A stretch of 64,000 nucleotides of DNA from Jaltomata sinuosa (Eukaryota > Streptophyta > Magnoliopsida > Solanales > Solanaceae): contig QJPP01007519.1 in assembly GCA_003996215.1 (NCBI GenBank), positions 62,001-126,000 on the forward strand, written 5' to 3'. The stretch's first letter is position 1, and each line of letters opens with the position of its first letter. Below the pieces are notes generated by a model. It was not told the DNA's origin and searched no databases. It worked only from the letters and a program-made list of their open reading frames with translations. Position numbers and translations under genes: made by a program. Below are positions 23,484 through 34,312 of this stretch, piece by piece.

Positions 23484-24850
23484 TGATCTTGGGCGTATTT
23501 ATACTCTCAAATGCCAACTATTATCCATATTTTAGCTTAGTTTGTGAATTAATCTTATGACTTTCTTGTACAATATTCCGCGAAAATGTCTCCATGAACT
23601 AATAGAGGTGATTAGCATTTTTCAAGTTCAAATAGCACGAATGGATATGAAAAGGGATTGAAAATGGGTGTCGGAAGGCAAGTACAGACTATGGGACACA
23701 AAGACAAGTGGAAGAGTACATTTTGCAGAAGATAACTGAAGAAAATAGGTCACCGTACCACGAAGGCTGCTACTCGCGATAAGGCCATGGCACGGAGATG
23801 GGTAAGCTCTACGGGTGCAAGAAACAAAAGCCTTCCGTGACAGCAGCGTGCCACAGAGGCTGTCCTCTGTGTTAAGGTTCTGTCACGGAGGCTGTACTCC
23901 ATATTTAGCCCGTGACACAGAGCTACCAAATCGGCAATGATCCCATATGTCCTATAAATAGGACTCTTAGTAGAATTATGAGACACGTATTCTTTTTTCA
24001 CGAATGAAAGGAGAGAGCAGAAGGGTTGTTACTAGGGTTCTTCATCTTGTAAGTCAACTACTTATTACTTTGGTATGATTTATATTAACTTGAGTATTTT
24101 ATTGCCGATTTTGAGTAGCTAAATACCCTTGTTCTGGGGTTATGGCTAGAACATGATTTTTTAGTGTTCTATTCGAACCAATGAAGTTTGTTTCTCAATT
24201 AATTGCTCTCGTGTTATTATGCTTGCTATTTTAGTGTCTGGCCAACATTAGAATAAACGAGTAATTCTCACGTGAACGGACCAAAGGAACGTAAGAATAG
24301 GACGAAGAACATGAGAAATAAGATCATCTCTAGCTCATTTTAGGGTGACTAACAACTAAGATAGCAATATAATTAGTTTGCCTTATTCGGTTATAAACGA
24401 GATAAAACTATTATTGCATTTGAATTAAAAACTCACATCCCCGCTCAATGATGTAGTTGTGAGACCAGTTCAAGTAGGTGATTTAGAGGATGTCCGTTCT
24501 CGAATCATATCATAAACCCCGAAATTAGTAATTAGAGAAATAAAGTTCATTGAGATGAATAGTTGCTATTCATGATTGTGGTAAATGCCGTAGCCCTGAA
24601 ATCTCTCTTTGATATTGTTAACAACCTTTGCTCGATTTGTTATTGCTTTACTTTATTATTTTGTAACAAGTAGAACATTATACATTTATAAATTTTCTTG
24701 ATAAACACAACGCTTGTCTGAAATATTATTAGAAATTGAATTAGGAAAACTACTAAGCACATAGTCCATGTGGGTTTGATATCCGGCTCGAAAGAGCTAC
24801 TATATTACTTGTACGACCGCGTACACTTGCGTGTGTATTTGGGCGCAACA
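23484..24850 (+). repeat. Element A 3' LTR
   Basis: Begins TGATCTTGGGC after the purine tract and ends GGGCGCAACA, an ending I associate with Athila/Tat-like LTRs. Only one LTR of A is in the window, so the boundaries rest on the TG/CA ends and the purine tract. A TATA box is at 23953-23960. The 3' part (from about 24160) holds the usual AATAAACGAGTAATTCTC-like conserved U5 sequence. Confidence 0.65.
23953..23960 (+). promoter_or_regulatory. TATA box in LTR of A
   Basis: TATAAATA, about 470 bp into the LTR, in a CC-TATAAATA-GG context; transcription would be expected to start about 30 bp downstream. Confidence 0.55.
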
Positions 24851-25528
24851 AACATGATCTCCTTGGTATATCTCTACAACATAGCTGGGAATGAATGATG
24901 TGCTGATTCTCAAACGAAATGGACAATGTAGTAATGTACAAGAAAAAAGAAGTGGGCTAAGTAGTGTACTTTGTCTGCTAGTTACCCAACATTTAGTTTC
25001 AAGAAAATGTATGCCTGTCTGGCTTCCCTATTGTCCAAGACATGATTTTACTGATCTTCTTATAGAATATATTGTACTGTATTCATCTCTATCCATATGG
25101 AAAGAAGCTACATCAAATCACATTTCTGGGATTTGGACTAGTCCGCCAAAGATTCCTTATGTGAGCTTATGTTTGTCCAACTTTTTATTCTTGTCGTGTA
25201 TAATTAATTCATCTTTAATTTCTTGTCTTACTGGTCATTTATCCTGGGTTTTACAAGGTTTTATTGTCATGGCATTTGGTCATCGGATGTATGCAGAATT
25301 GCCAACTTTCAGCTCATTGTAGATCTAAAGATGTCAGATATCTTTAATAAAGTGGCACCTTTTAGGTATAAAATGAGACAACAAAAGATAGATATAAATA
25401 AAAGAGGCCGGGCTGGGAAGACACCAAGTTGTCATGCAAAATGATACTCATTAGAATACTATGATGACATATGCCCAGTGTAATCCGATAAGTGGGATGT
25501 GGAGGAGGACAAAATCTGCGGGAAACAA
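24851..25528. other. Unassigned DNA between elements A and H
   Basis: No gene I can support. An open stretch at 24891-25322 lacks recognisable domains and has no clear splice or promoter context. Near 25470-25500, CCCAGTGTAATCC...AAGTGGGATGTGG resembles a fragment common in Solanaceae repeats (inference from memory). This segment may be old host sequence or decayed transposon. Confidence 0.4.
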
Positions 25529-27030
25529 TGGAAGTGGGAGATCTGGAAAGAGAGGGAGAGAAAGAAATTGAGAGAGGGAAGAGATAGGCGAGCGAGAGAA
25601 GATATAGTTATGTAATTTTTCTATTATTTAATAGGGTAAAAATTTTTGAGCCCATTTTAGACAGAATTTTAATAGCTTGAGGCTTGATCCAGGGTGGGTC
25701 AAGTCAGCCCATAGACAAATGAAAAAAAATATTTAATTCAAAAATAATAAAAATTTGAAATGAAATGAGGAACTAAAATATCAAGTAGAGGAGTCCAAAC
25801 TCCAGACTACTTACAGAGCCCATCATACAAAACCCATAGTCTTAAATATTATTAGTTCTAGAATTTAGTATTATTTAATATTTAACTAATTATTATTACA
25901 TGTGAATTATAGATGTAGATCAAAATGAAGATGAAAATACAATCTTATCGCAAGCGTATTCAAATATGTTTGATGAAGATAATGTGTTATTATTGGATAA
26001 GCTATAGATATCGTGGAAGTCTTTTTGAAGAGTTTGTTTTGACTTTTAATGAATGAAATATTATCCTCCTTTTTTTTGTATTGTAATATGTTAGAACTTA
26101 GTAATAAATAATATTGTGATAATTTAATTTGTTGACCAGAAACTTGGTTAGTAACGTAATGGAATATTGTCTCGTAAAATTTATGTTTTCCATTTTAAGT
26201 TAGAATTTAGATTGAAAAAAAACTATTAGAAACTATTTAAAAGATAATGATAGGATGGGGTGGGCTGACAATTTTAAGGCACATTGAAATGATTGATTGG
26301 TTTGCTTATGCCTGTCAAATTTTCAGGCTCGCACATGCTGGATTGACCTAGCTCATATTGACCGCTCTACCTAAGTCACGTTGATAAAAAATTACCTTAA
26401 TTAGGTTTAATGAATATTAATTTAATTAAAATAACATCTGTAGACACTGAAATTTTATCATATAATTCATGTTAAATTTTGAATTCATGATATGCCAATC
26501 AAGTAAAATTTTTGATTAATAAAGTTGAATTAATGTTAAACTTAAAATATATGACTTAAATGAAGTCCAATTTCGTTTGGGCTAGTCTGTTAAGCTAACA
26601 AGACGAGCTCATCCATGCTCTTCAAGCCAAAGGTCCGGTAAAATTTGTTAGAGATCAAAATACCTCCAAGCCCTAAAGGGGTCTTTATAAGATCAAAAAG
26701 AAGAAAAAAGGACAGAGAGAAGCTATGCTTTTCGATGGTGATCCCCAAGTCATCCGCATATAAAGAAGTCTTCATCTTCAAGTGGTGAGCCGTAAATATT
26801 TATACCTCCATGATTGTGATCAAAGTTTGGCTCCAACATTCGTGGTAAAAGTTCAACAAGTATTCTATTGATTCAAGAATAAAGCAAAGCTATTGAGTTG
26901 ACGGGCGTGAGGAGAAGAATCAGAGAATTAAATCTTTATATATATGATTTTGTAAAGATTGTAATCCGCGCATAAGTTATTGAAATCAAATATTATTACT
27001 TGTCACTATTGTTTTCTTGATTATTATTTT
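25529..27030 (+). repeat. Element H 5' LTR (main part; last ~30 bp lie at 47326-47351)
   Basis: Aligns with 55916-57286 over about 1.37 kb in the same orientation, with both copies starting at TGGAAGTGGGAGATCTG. After 26908 the second copy is cut by element G. Element D is inserted at 27030; the LTR appears to finish at 47351 (TTTACA), followed by a primer-site-like sequence and then gag. The start could lie up to 10 bp earlier because similarity extends slightly upstream. Early part purine-rich (GAGAGGGAGAG), later part AT-rich. Confidence 0.6.
27026..27030. repeat. Target-site duplication ATTTT, left copy (element D)
   Basis: ATTTT precedes the 5' LTR of D and recurs at 47321-47325 right after its 3' LTR. 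Confidence 0.85.
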
Positions 27031-28270
27031 TGTAACGACCTATTCCGTCGTTACTGAAAATATCTCCGGTTAAGGCAGGTGTTTCTCATTTGTAATAAGA
27101 GTTAGAATTAATTCTTTAGTATAAAAGTACATTTGGTATGTACTAAGGTCATACAATACTCCTAGCATAAAGTTAAGTTGAAAGTTTCCTTACTGATTTA
27201 GTTTCGGGTTAAGTTCAAACTATTGTCAACTTTAAACAAGTATTTGTTGTAGAATATAAGGAGTTAGGGTCCAAATACCCACCAAATTAAAGATCTCAGA
27301 GTCTTCTTTCTAATTACACCGACCGTTCGTTAATTCGCTTCCTGAGTCAAAAGTTATGACTATTTTACTGAAGACTGTATGTGCTGAAAAGTTGAGTCCG
27401 CTGTAGCGGAATTTAGGTCACTATAGCGGTACCGCCATAGTGGTTAGCAGTCCTCTATAGCGGAATGACGGAACTAGAAAGACTAGAAACGGGTTTTATA
27501 ATCCCATTCTACCTTCTTTAGTCAAAAACAGATGAGGGTTGCTCCAAAAATCCTTCTAGGCTGCTCCAGAGCTTGGGATCCATGGGCAAGGGAGATTCTG
27601 GTTGAAGGAGTGCAAAACCACAGATTTCAGACTCGTCATCCACTAGGGAACACCTTCACGCAGCCAAAAAATACATTGTGCAGCTGCTTGGTATCCAGGT
27701 AGGCTAGGTTTTCACATTGAGTAGATAGACCTGTTTACATTTTATACTTTTGTATAGTGAAAAAGGAGAATCCACGATTAGGCCTTCGGGCAGAAAATCT
27801 GGTCGACTGTGGTGTTGGTTATGTGTGAACTGGGCTTTGATGGAATTGGATTGTTGAATTATATTATATTTTTGGGCTGTATATGTTATTTAGGGATGGA
27901 AAATGATAGGATTTCAGGGTCTGGTATATCGGGAAGGTTCGGGGAACCAAAAAATGTTTGGGTAACGAAATGGCTAATAAAAAGGAGAATTCTTAGATAA
28001 GTTTCGGGGATGTTCCTGATATAAAGGAAGTAGATGTAAACTAGCGGTTAAGGAACCAATGTTGGGGGATGTCTTCCCCATGTTGTATCTGTTTGAAAAA
28101 AATGGTCCTAAATTGATGTATCTGCGAACATGTGTCTAAATGATAAGACGGGGGTTAGTCTTCAGGCGAGTCTAATTATACACGGTTATTTGTAATTATT
28201 GATGGTCCCAGGAGTGGACCGGGTTTAATGGTTAAACTTAAGTGTGGGTTTGGTCTTAGTGTAGACTAGG
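27031..28270 (+). repeat. Element D 5' LTR, first part
   Basis: Starts TGTAACGACCTATTCCGTCG. Matches 44043-45285. Contains CCGCTATAGCGG-like words at about 27400-27475. The sequence after about 27520 (GGGTTGCTCC...) is also related to the LTR of E (reverse complement), whereas the first 350 bp or so differs from E. Confidence 0.88.
28266..28270. repeat. Target-site duplication CTAGG, left copy (element E)
   Basis: CTAGG before E, repeated at 39456-39460 after E; perfect 5 bp. Confidence 0.9.
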
Positions 28271-29439
28271 TGTAACGACCCAACTACCGGGCCGTGCGGA
28301 CACCTACTCTAATCCACCTAGCTAGGAGAACACTTACCACCTGAACCAACAGGCAATGCGAAAAAGAAAATAAACCATTAATTAAGTCCCTTAATACAAG
28401 AGAGATCCTGTTACAAAATATTTGGAAAATCTTTGTACAACAACTTTCGAAATTTACACAACCTTTAGAACCTGCAGAAATTTCCTAACAATATAAACAG
28501 TCTCCTAGAACCTAGTCTAAGCCGTTACAAGAGCATCTACAAGATGAGCTTATAACATAAGATGGACACAACTCCCACCATAAAAGGAAGTAGGAGCTGC
28601 TCGAAGATCACCGCATTCTTGAACTTGTGAAACATCACCAACCCTGCAATCAGACTATACCCAAAAAGGTATAACAAGAGTAGAATAAGTACAAACACAC
28701 GTACTGGTAGGCATCATCGGCTGACCCAAATTCACTCCTACCATCATATAAAAAATCAAGATAAAATGCACAAGGTAAATGCTTCACCCCTTTTCAATAT
28801 CACTTTTATCAATCCCCCCTTTCGGAACTGACCTTCCTAACCTTTCGCTGCCAACTCCACCACCCTAGCCTTGACCCTGACATCTAGGACTTCCCAAGTC
28901 TCACTCATAACTAGACTTCTCAAGTTGCCTTGTCACCTAGACTTTCCAAGTCTCACTTTAACCTTTACCCCAGTCAACTACCTTGACTAAATAACCAGAC
29001 TTAATCTGGCTAACTGCCCCACCAAACCACTTATGCCCGTAGTATTACCTACCATTGTCCGGACCTTTCCAGGACCTCTAGGACAACTTTTCAACCTGTT
29101 TATATTAACCAATAACTACACCCCAGACTCTAAGTCTTCCTCCCAATATACCAATCATATAGAATCCTACTAACAACCATTGACACCTTCAATGACAACA
29201 ACAAAGTTACATCAAAATCCCTTTTATTACATTGCATAACCTGGACCCTCCAAGGATCCTCCATCCACCCTAAGTATTCCACAGACTACCCCGGTCTACA
29301 CCAAAACCCACCCTTATCTTATTAACCATAATAATTCCTTACCGCCATTAGTACACTTAATGACAACTATTTGTGAACTTATAACCTCTTTTACATAGTC
29401 CGGACCCACTCGGATCCCCCTAACACATTTAGGTGTTAA

Positions 29440-29603
29440 CATGGCAAACCCGGTCTACACCAAGACCAACTAATAACCAACATAATAATCCGGTATACAC
29501 CAAGACCAAACTAATAACCAAAATAGTAACCCGGTCTACACCAAGACAACTAATAACCAATATAATAACCCGGTCTACACCAAGACCAAACTAATAACCA
29601 ACA
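29440..29603. repeat. 37-bp tandem array, unit CCGGTCTACACCAAGACCAA..., left segment
   Basis: Units of about 37 bp (CCGGTCTACACCAAGACC plus an AACTAATAACCAAYATAATA spacer). The array continues at 32401-32695 beyond the LINE, and the same array is at 37440-37870 in the other LTR. Element D has only one such unit (near 28240-28270), so the expansion is specific to E's lineage. Confidence 0.8.
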
Positions 29604-29613
29604 TAATTCTCCT

Positions 29614-30074
29614 ATGCCAACCATCTCACCTGAGGTGATGAAAGTAGGTCCTGTTCTTAACAGATCACAACTACTGGCCTTGATTCAACCTTTTACAACT
29701 GCTAAAGTCTTGTCTGCCTTTAAAGGTATTGAAGACACTAAAGCTCTTGGGGAGCATTGTTTCAATGCACTTTTCTGTAAAAGGGCTTGGCCTATCAAAT
29801 GAGATAAGGTAACATCTGCTGTTCTGCATTTCTTTTAGACTAGAGAGATGTATGCACCTATTAATAGAACTTCTGTCACACTTATTTCAAAAGTACACCA
29901 TCCAAACTCCATTAAAGAATATAGGCCCATCTTTTGTTGCACAACCATCTATAAGATCATCTCTAAAATGCTTATCTCTAGATTTCAAGGTGTTATGGAT
30001 TTTATGGTGGATTCAAGTCAAGCTGCTTTTGTGACTGGAAGGATGCTATCTGATAATGTTCTCATGAGTCATAA
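29614..30074 (+). pseudogene. LINE F, first copy of duplicated RT N-terminal segment
   Basis: Encodes the region from VLNRSQLLALIQPFT through INRTSVTLI, SIKEYRPIFCCTTIYKIISKML and SSQAAFVTGRML, the first conserved reverse transcriptase blocks of plant LINEs, with a TGA after KRAWPIK and a TAG in HFF-TR. It stops abruptly at 30074 and is followed by two short repeats of ATTCTCCTATGCCAACC before the second copy starts. Differs from the second copy at about eight positions. Confidence 0.8.
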
Positions 30075-30116
30075 ATTCTCCTATGCCAACCATAAAATTC
30101 TCCTATGCCAACCAAA

Positions 30117-32212
30117 CTAATAACCAACATAATTCTCCTATGCCAACCATCTCACCTGAGGTGATGAAAGTAGGTCCTGTTCTTAACAGATCACAACTAC
30201 TGGCCTTGATTCAACTTTTTACAACTGCTGAAGTCTTGTCTACCTTTAAAGGTATTGAAGACACTAAAGCTCTTGGGGAGAATTGTTTCAATGCACTTTT
30301 CTGTAAAAGGGCTTGGCCTATCAAATGAGATAAGGTAACATCTGCTGTTCTGCATTTCTTTTAGACTAGAGAGATGTATGTACCTATTAATAGAACTTCT
30401 GTCACACTTATTCCAAAATTACACCATCCAAACTCCATTAAAGAATATAGGCCCATCTTTTGTTGCACAACCATCTATAAGATCATCTCTAAAATGCTTA
30501 TCTCTAGATTTCAAGGTGTTATGGATTTTATGGTGGATTCAAGTCAAGCTGCTTTTGTGACTGGAAGGATGCTATATGATAATGTTCTCATGAGTCATAA
30601 ACTAGTTAAGGGGTATGGGAGGAAAGGAGTCTCAGCTAGATGCATGTTCAAGATTGATATGCAAAAAGCTTATGACTCTCTTGAGTGGAACTTTCTTGAA
30701 GCAGTTCTTATTGGTTTGCAAATTCCCACTACATTTCTATCCTGGATTATGAGTTGTGTAAGGAATATTACATATGTTATCTTGATCAATGGAAGCCCCA
30801 GTCAACCATTCCAAGCTAAGAGGGGGGGGGGGTGAGATAGGGTGATCCCCTCTCCCCTTACCTATTTGTCTTAGCAATGGACTATTTCACTAGACTGCTG
30901 AAAACACTGAGATCAACACCTACTTTCAAGTACCATCCAAGGTGCCACAAGCAACATCTTATTCAGCTAAGATTTGCAGATGATCTTCTACTATTCAGCA
31001 GGGGGGATGTACCTTCTACCACATTGCTTTATGACTGCTTTCAACAGTTTTCTAGAGTTTCTGGCCTGATAGCTAACCATACCAAGAGTTGCATATATTT
31101 TGGAGGGGTCTCAGACCATGTGTAGCAACAAATATTACAACTCACAGGTTTCACTAAAGGGGTCTTGCCTTTCAAATATCTTGGGGTTCCCTTAAGTTCC
31201 AAAAAGTTATTAATGGGTCAGTGCCAACCTTTGATAGACAAGATGCTTGGAAGAATTAGCCACTGGACTGTCAAGTTCCTGTCTTATGCAGGCATGCTTC
31301 AGTTGGTGATTAGTGTTTTAACTGCTATTCAGAGCTTCTGGTCTCAGATATTCTTGCTGCCTAAGAAGGTCTTGGAGAAGGTTGAAACTATATGCAAGAG
31401 GTTCTTATGGAATGGAGATGCTCATATCAAAAGAAAGTCCCTCATAGCCTGGGACACGTTGTGTAAGCCAAAGGTGGCAGGAGGTCTTAATGTGACATAC
31501 ATGTATATCTGGAATAGGGAAGCTATCTTAAAGCATCTGTGGAACCTACACAAGAAAAAAGATAAATTGTTGATTGTTTGGGTACATAGTTACTACCTCA
31601 AAGGGAGAAAGCCTTGGGAAGTGATAGTCAAGCAAGCATCTTGGGTCATTAGAAAAATTTTGCAGGCAGGTAAGTGGATCACTCAGGCTGGTTTGCAAGT
31701 GGAGGAGATAATGGAGAGTGACACATTCACTATCCATCACATGTACAAGCAACTCAGAGGGGAGTATATCAAGGTACCCTAGAGGAGATTGATATGCAAT
31801 AACAAAGGCACTCCTAAGCGGCTGTTCACTCTTTACCTGGCTATACATATAAGACTCTACACTAAAGATAGGCTTGACAAATGGGCATCCACACCGATCT
31901 ATTGTGTGCTTTATGCAACCAGGATCCAGAGACTCACCAACACCTATTTTTACATGCACAACCTCGACATGGATTTGGCAGAAGCTCTTCATTTAGCTGT
32001 CCATATATAGACATACTATGGGGTGGGAGGATAAAATAAACTGGGCACCCCTTCATGCAACAGGAAAGAATCTAAGGATGGAGATGTATAGAGTAATGTT
32101 AGCTGCAACAGTTTATATTCTTTGGCAAGAGAGGAATTATAGGATCTTTCAACAAAAGGAGAGAACTGCTGAGGCCCTTCTCAGGGTGATCATTCAGGAG
32201 ATACACTGTTGA
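30117..32212 (+). pseudogene. LINE F reverse transcriptase and C-terminal region, broken
   Basis: Second copy of the N-terminal RT blocks, then the body: MFKIDMQKAYDSLEW (first catalytic Asp block, about 30650), a frameshift at a run of nine G at 30823-30831, FADDLLLF (catalytic pair, about 30979-30990), KYLGVPLSSKK (about 31171), then the maturase-like/zinc-finger tail region (WDTLCKPKVAGGLN) and the final helical part QERNYRIFQQKERT to 32212. Stops at 31124, 31782, 32008. Such proteins prime reverse transcription at nicked DNA; this copy is inactive. Confidence 0.85.
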
Positions 32213-32400
32213 CTTCATGTGAACACTAAGCTTGTAGGACTTTTGAATAGGCTTAACTTCTATCCTTAGTTCTTAGATAGTTCCTATTTGTACTAGTCAT
32301 AGTAGCTGACTCAGAGACTGGGATTTGTCCATCTCCTGAGTTTCAAACTTTGTACATATTGCAATATCTGGTAAATAAATATTACAGTTACAAAAAAAAT

Positions 32401-32695
32401 TAATTAATATAATAATCCGGTCTACACCAAGACCAAACTAATAACCAACATAGTAGCCTGGTCTACACCAAGACCAACTAATAATCAATATAATAACCTG
32501 GTCTACACCAAGACCAAACTAATAACCAATATAATAACCCGGCCTACACCAAGACCAAACTAATAACCAATATAATAACCCGGTCTACACCAAGACCAAC
32601 TAATAACATAATATAACAACCCAGCCTACACCAAGATGAAACTCACAATATAATAATCCGGCCTACACCAAGACCCAAAACGCAATATCTGAATT
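32401..32695. repeat. 37-bp tandem array in E's LTR, right segment
   Basis: Continuation of the array at 29440-29603 on the other side of LINE F. About eight units, alternating GGTCTACACC and GGCCTACACC. Confidence 0.8.
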
Positions 32696-32759
32696 TATAA
32701 ACACACCCCGGTCCACTTATGGAACCAAATCAATTACAAATTGCAATGCAAGAAGTAAA

Positions 32760-32910
32760 CTCGTACTAGGCGTGGTACCCGAGCCAATCAGTTAGTATCC
32801 CGTACCAGGCGTGGTACCCGAGCCAACTGTTAGTATTCCCATACCAGGCGTGGTACCCGAGCCAACCATTAGTAATTCTCGTACCAGGCATGGTACTCGA
32901 GCTAATCGAA
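32760..32910. repeat. GGTACC-hairpin minisatellite, E 3' LTR
   Basis: Four units of about 37-39 bp with core GTACCAGGCGTGGTACC, whose arms GGTACCA/TGGTACC can pair. The same unit is found in the LTRs of C, D and G. Confidence 0.85.
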
Positions 32911-34312
32911 TGTCACACAGAAATCAAACAGTCACAATAATAAACAATAAACTTGTAAACCAACAAGCAAAATACACGGTTCAATTTACCAGACTGTTAA
33001 ACAGGACTATCAGACACTCCTAATCATCCCCTAAGCAATGCACCTCAAACAAATACTTAGATAAGAGTACACATCATACAAGTATACATGAATCAAACCA
33101 TCACCTACCCCATTCCGGGTACACTATGAACCGTCAAATCCTGTCCGAAGAATAACCCCGATTTGCCCCTTTAAACATGTAGTTAATTACATTTATTCCT
33201 GACTCTCTTCCTAGCACCAAATACAAACTGGGAAAACCTTTCCCAACCTTAGAACACAACCAACGAATATACTAATTATACCAATTAGTTTCCAAAACTT
33301 CCGTTCCTTGCGCATTAGTTAATTATTAACTCTTTTCCGATTCCCCAAACCTTCCGATATTCTAGTTCCCGCATTTATTAGCAAAATCACACAAATTAAG
33401 AAATGCATAGAATATTACAACACACTATCCCGATTCTACCATTCTAACTAATCCAACAAATCTACAATTTCCTCCAGACTCCGTGCCCAAAGGCCTAACC
33501 ATGGATTCTCCCTTTGATTCTACACAATAATAATAAAATGAAAGTGGCCAATCTACTCTTTAGAAGAAACCTAGCCTACCTGGATGCCGAGCAGCTGTTC
33601 CATGCCCTTTCTGGCTCCATGAAGTCGTTCCCTGACAATTCTGCAGGCCCAAATCCGTGGTTTCACATCCCTTTAGCTGTAATCCCTCCTCCCCATAGCT
33701 CCCAAGCTTTGGAGTAGCTTAGGAGGGTTTTTGGAGTAACCCTCATCTATTTTTGGGACTGAATGGGAGAGAATGAAATTATAAAACTTGTTTTTGAGTT
33801 TTCTGATCCCATCGCTCCGCTATAGCGGTCCCTGCTCTGCTATAGCAGTACCGCCATAGTGGAACCTACCGCTATAGCGGTGCTGACCAACATTGACTAC
33901 CGCTATAATGGTAATTTCTCTGCTATAGTGGAGGTCACTACAATGGTATATCAACCGCTATGGCAGTTGACACAGGATAAAAAGTCGTAAAGTCCCCATT
34001 TTACAACACATTTTGATATCCTGATGTTTCGTACCAACCCTTTCACGTTAACTTCGATATCGGGAGTTTTACTCGCCCGAAAATTCAATTTTGAAAAGTC
34101 CCCCGGACTCCTTAAGGTTTTGGCTAACGGAAAAACTAGCTCAAACTAAGATATAACACCCAATCCGCATCTGGATTTCCCTAGACCTTACCTTGCTCAG
34201 AATTCGTCTAAGACTAGCCTAGCCCAAAATTTTCGACTCCCAAACCCGAAAGTTTTCTAACTCAAAATTTGGCACGAAAAGTCCACCTGTAATGATGAAC
34301 CCGATCCTTACA

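Larger units (their letters stand above)
29604..32399 (+). mobile_element. LINE F: 5'-truncated plant non-LTR retrotransposon
   Basis: Inserted in the 37-bp array of E's LTR. Lacks ORF1 and the endonuclease; starts shortly before the reverse transcriptase and ends in a short A-run (about 32391-32399) preceded by ATTACAGTTAC. Bases 29591-30074 are duplicated in tandem at 30117-30600 with an offset of 526 bp. The clear A-tail and missing LTRs fit target-primed reverse transcription. I could not define a clean target-site duplication because the target is itself repetitive. Confidence 0.85.
28271..34312 (-). repeat. Element E 3' LTR, containing LINE F
   Basis: Outer end TGTAACGACCCAACTACCGGGC (plus reading); inner end near TCCTTACA at 34312. 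Carries, left to right: CTTCCCAAGTCTCAC repeats (about 28885-28955), the CCGGTCTACACCAAGACC array (about 29440-29603 and 32401-32695, cut by the LINE), the GGTACC minisatellite (about 32760-32910) and CCGCTATAGCGG-like palindromes (about 33810-33970). Confidence 0.88.

Noticed and set aside
24891..25322. 143-codon ORF in unassigned DNA as a host gene
   Set aside because: No recognisable domain, composition typical of non-coding AT-rich DNA, no matching splice structure seen.
29440..32695. Regular CCGGTCTACACCAAGACC repeats as a possible CRISPR array
   Set aside because: Spacers are themselves the same sequence, units are contiguous tandem copies, and the context is a plant LTR. Tandem array, not CRISPR.
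33815..33975. CCGCTATAGCGG cluster as a replication origin or operator array of bacterial type
   Set aside because: Context is a plant retrotransposon LTR; the symmetric repeats are reported as an LTR feature instead.
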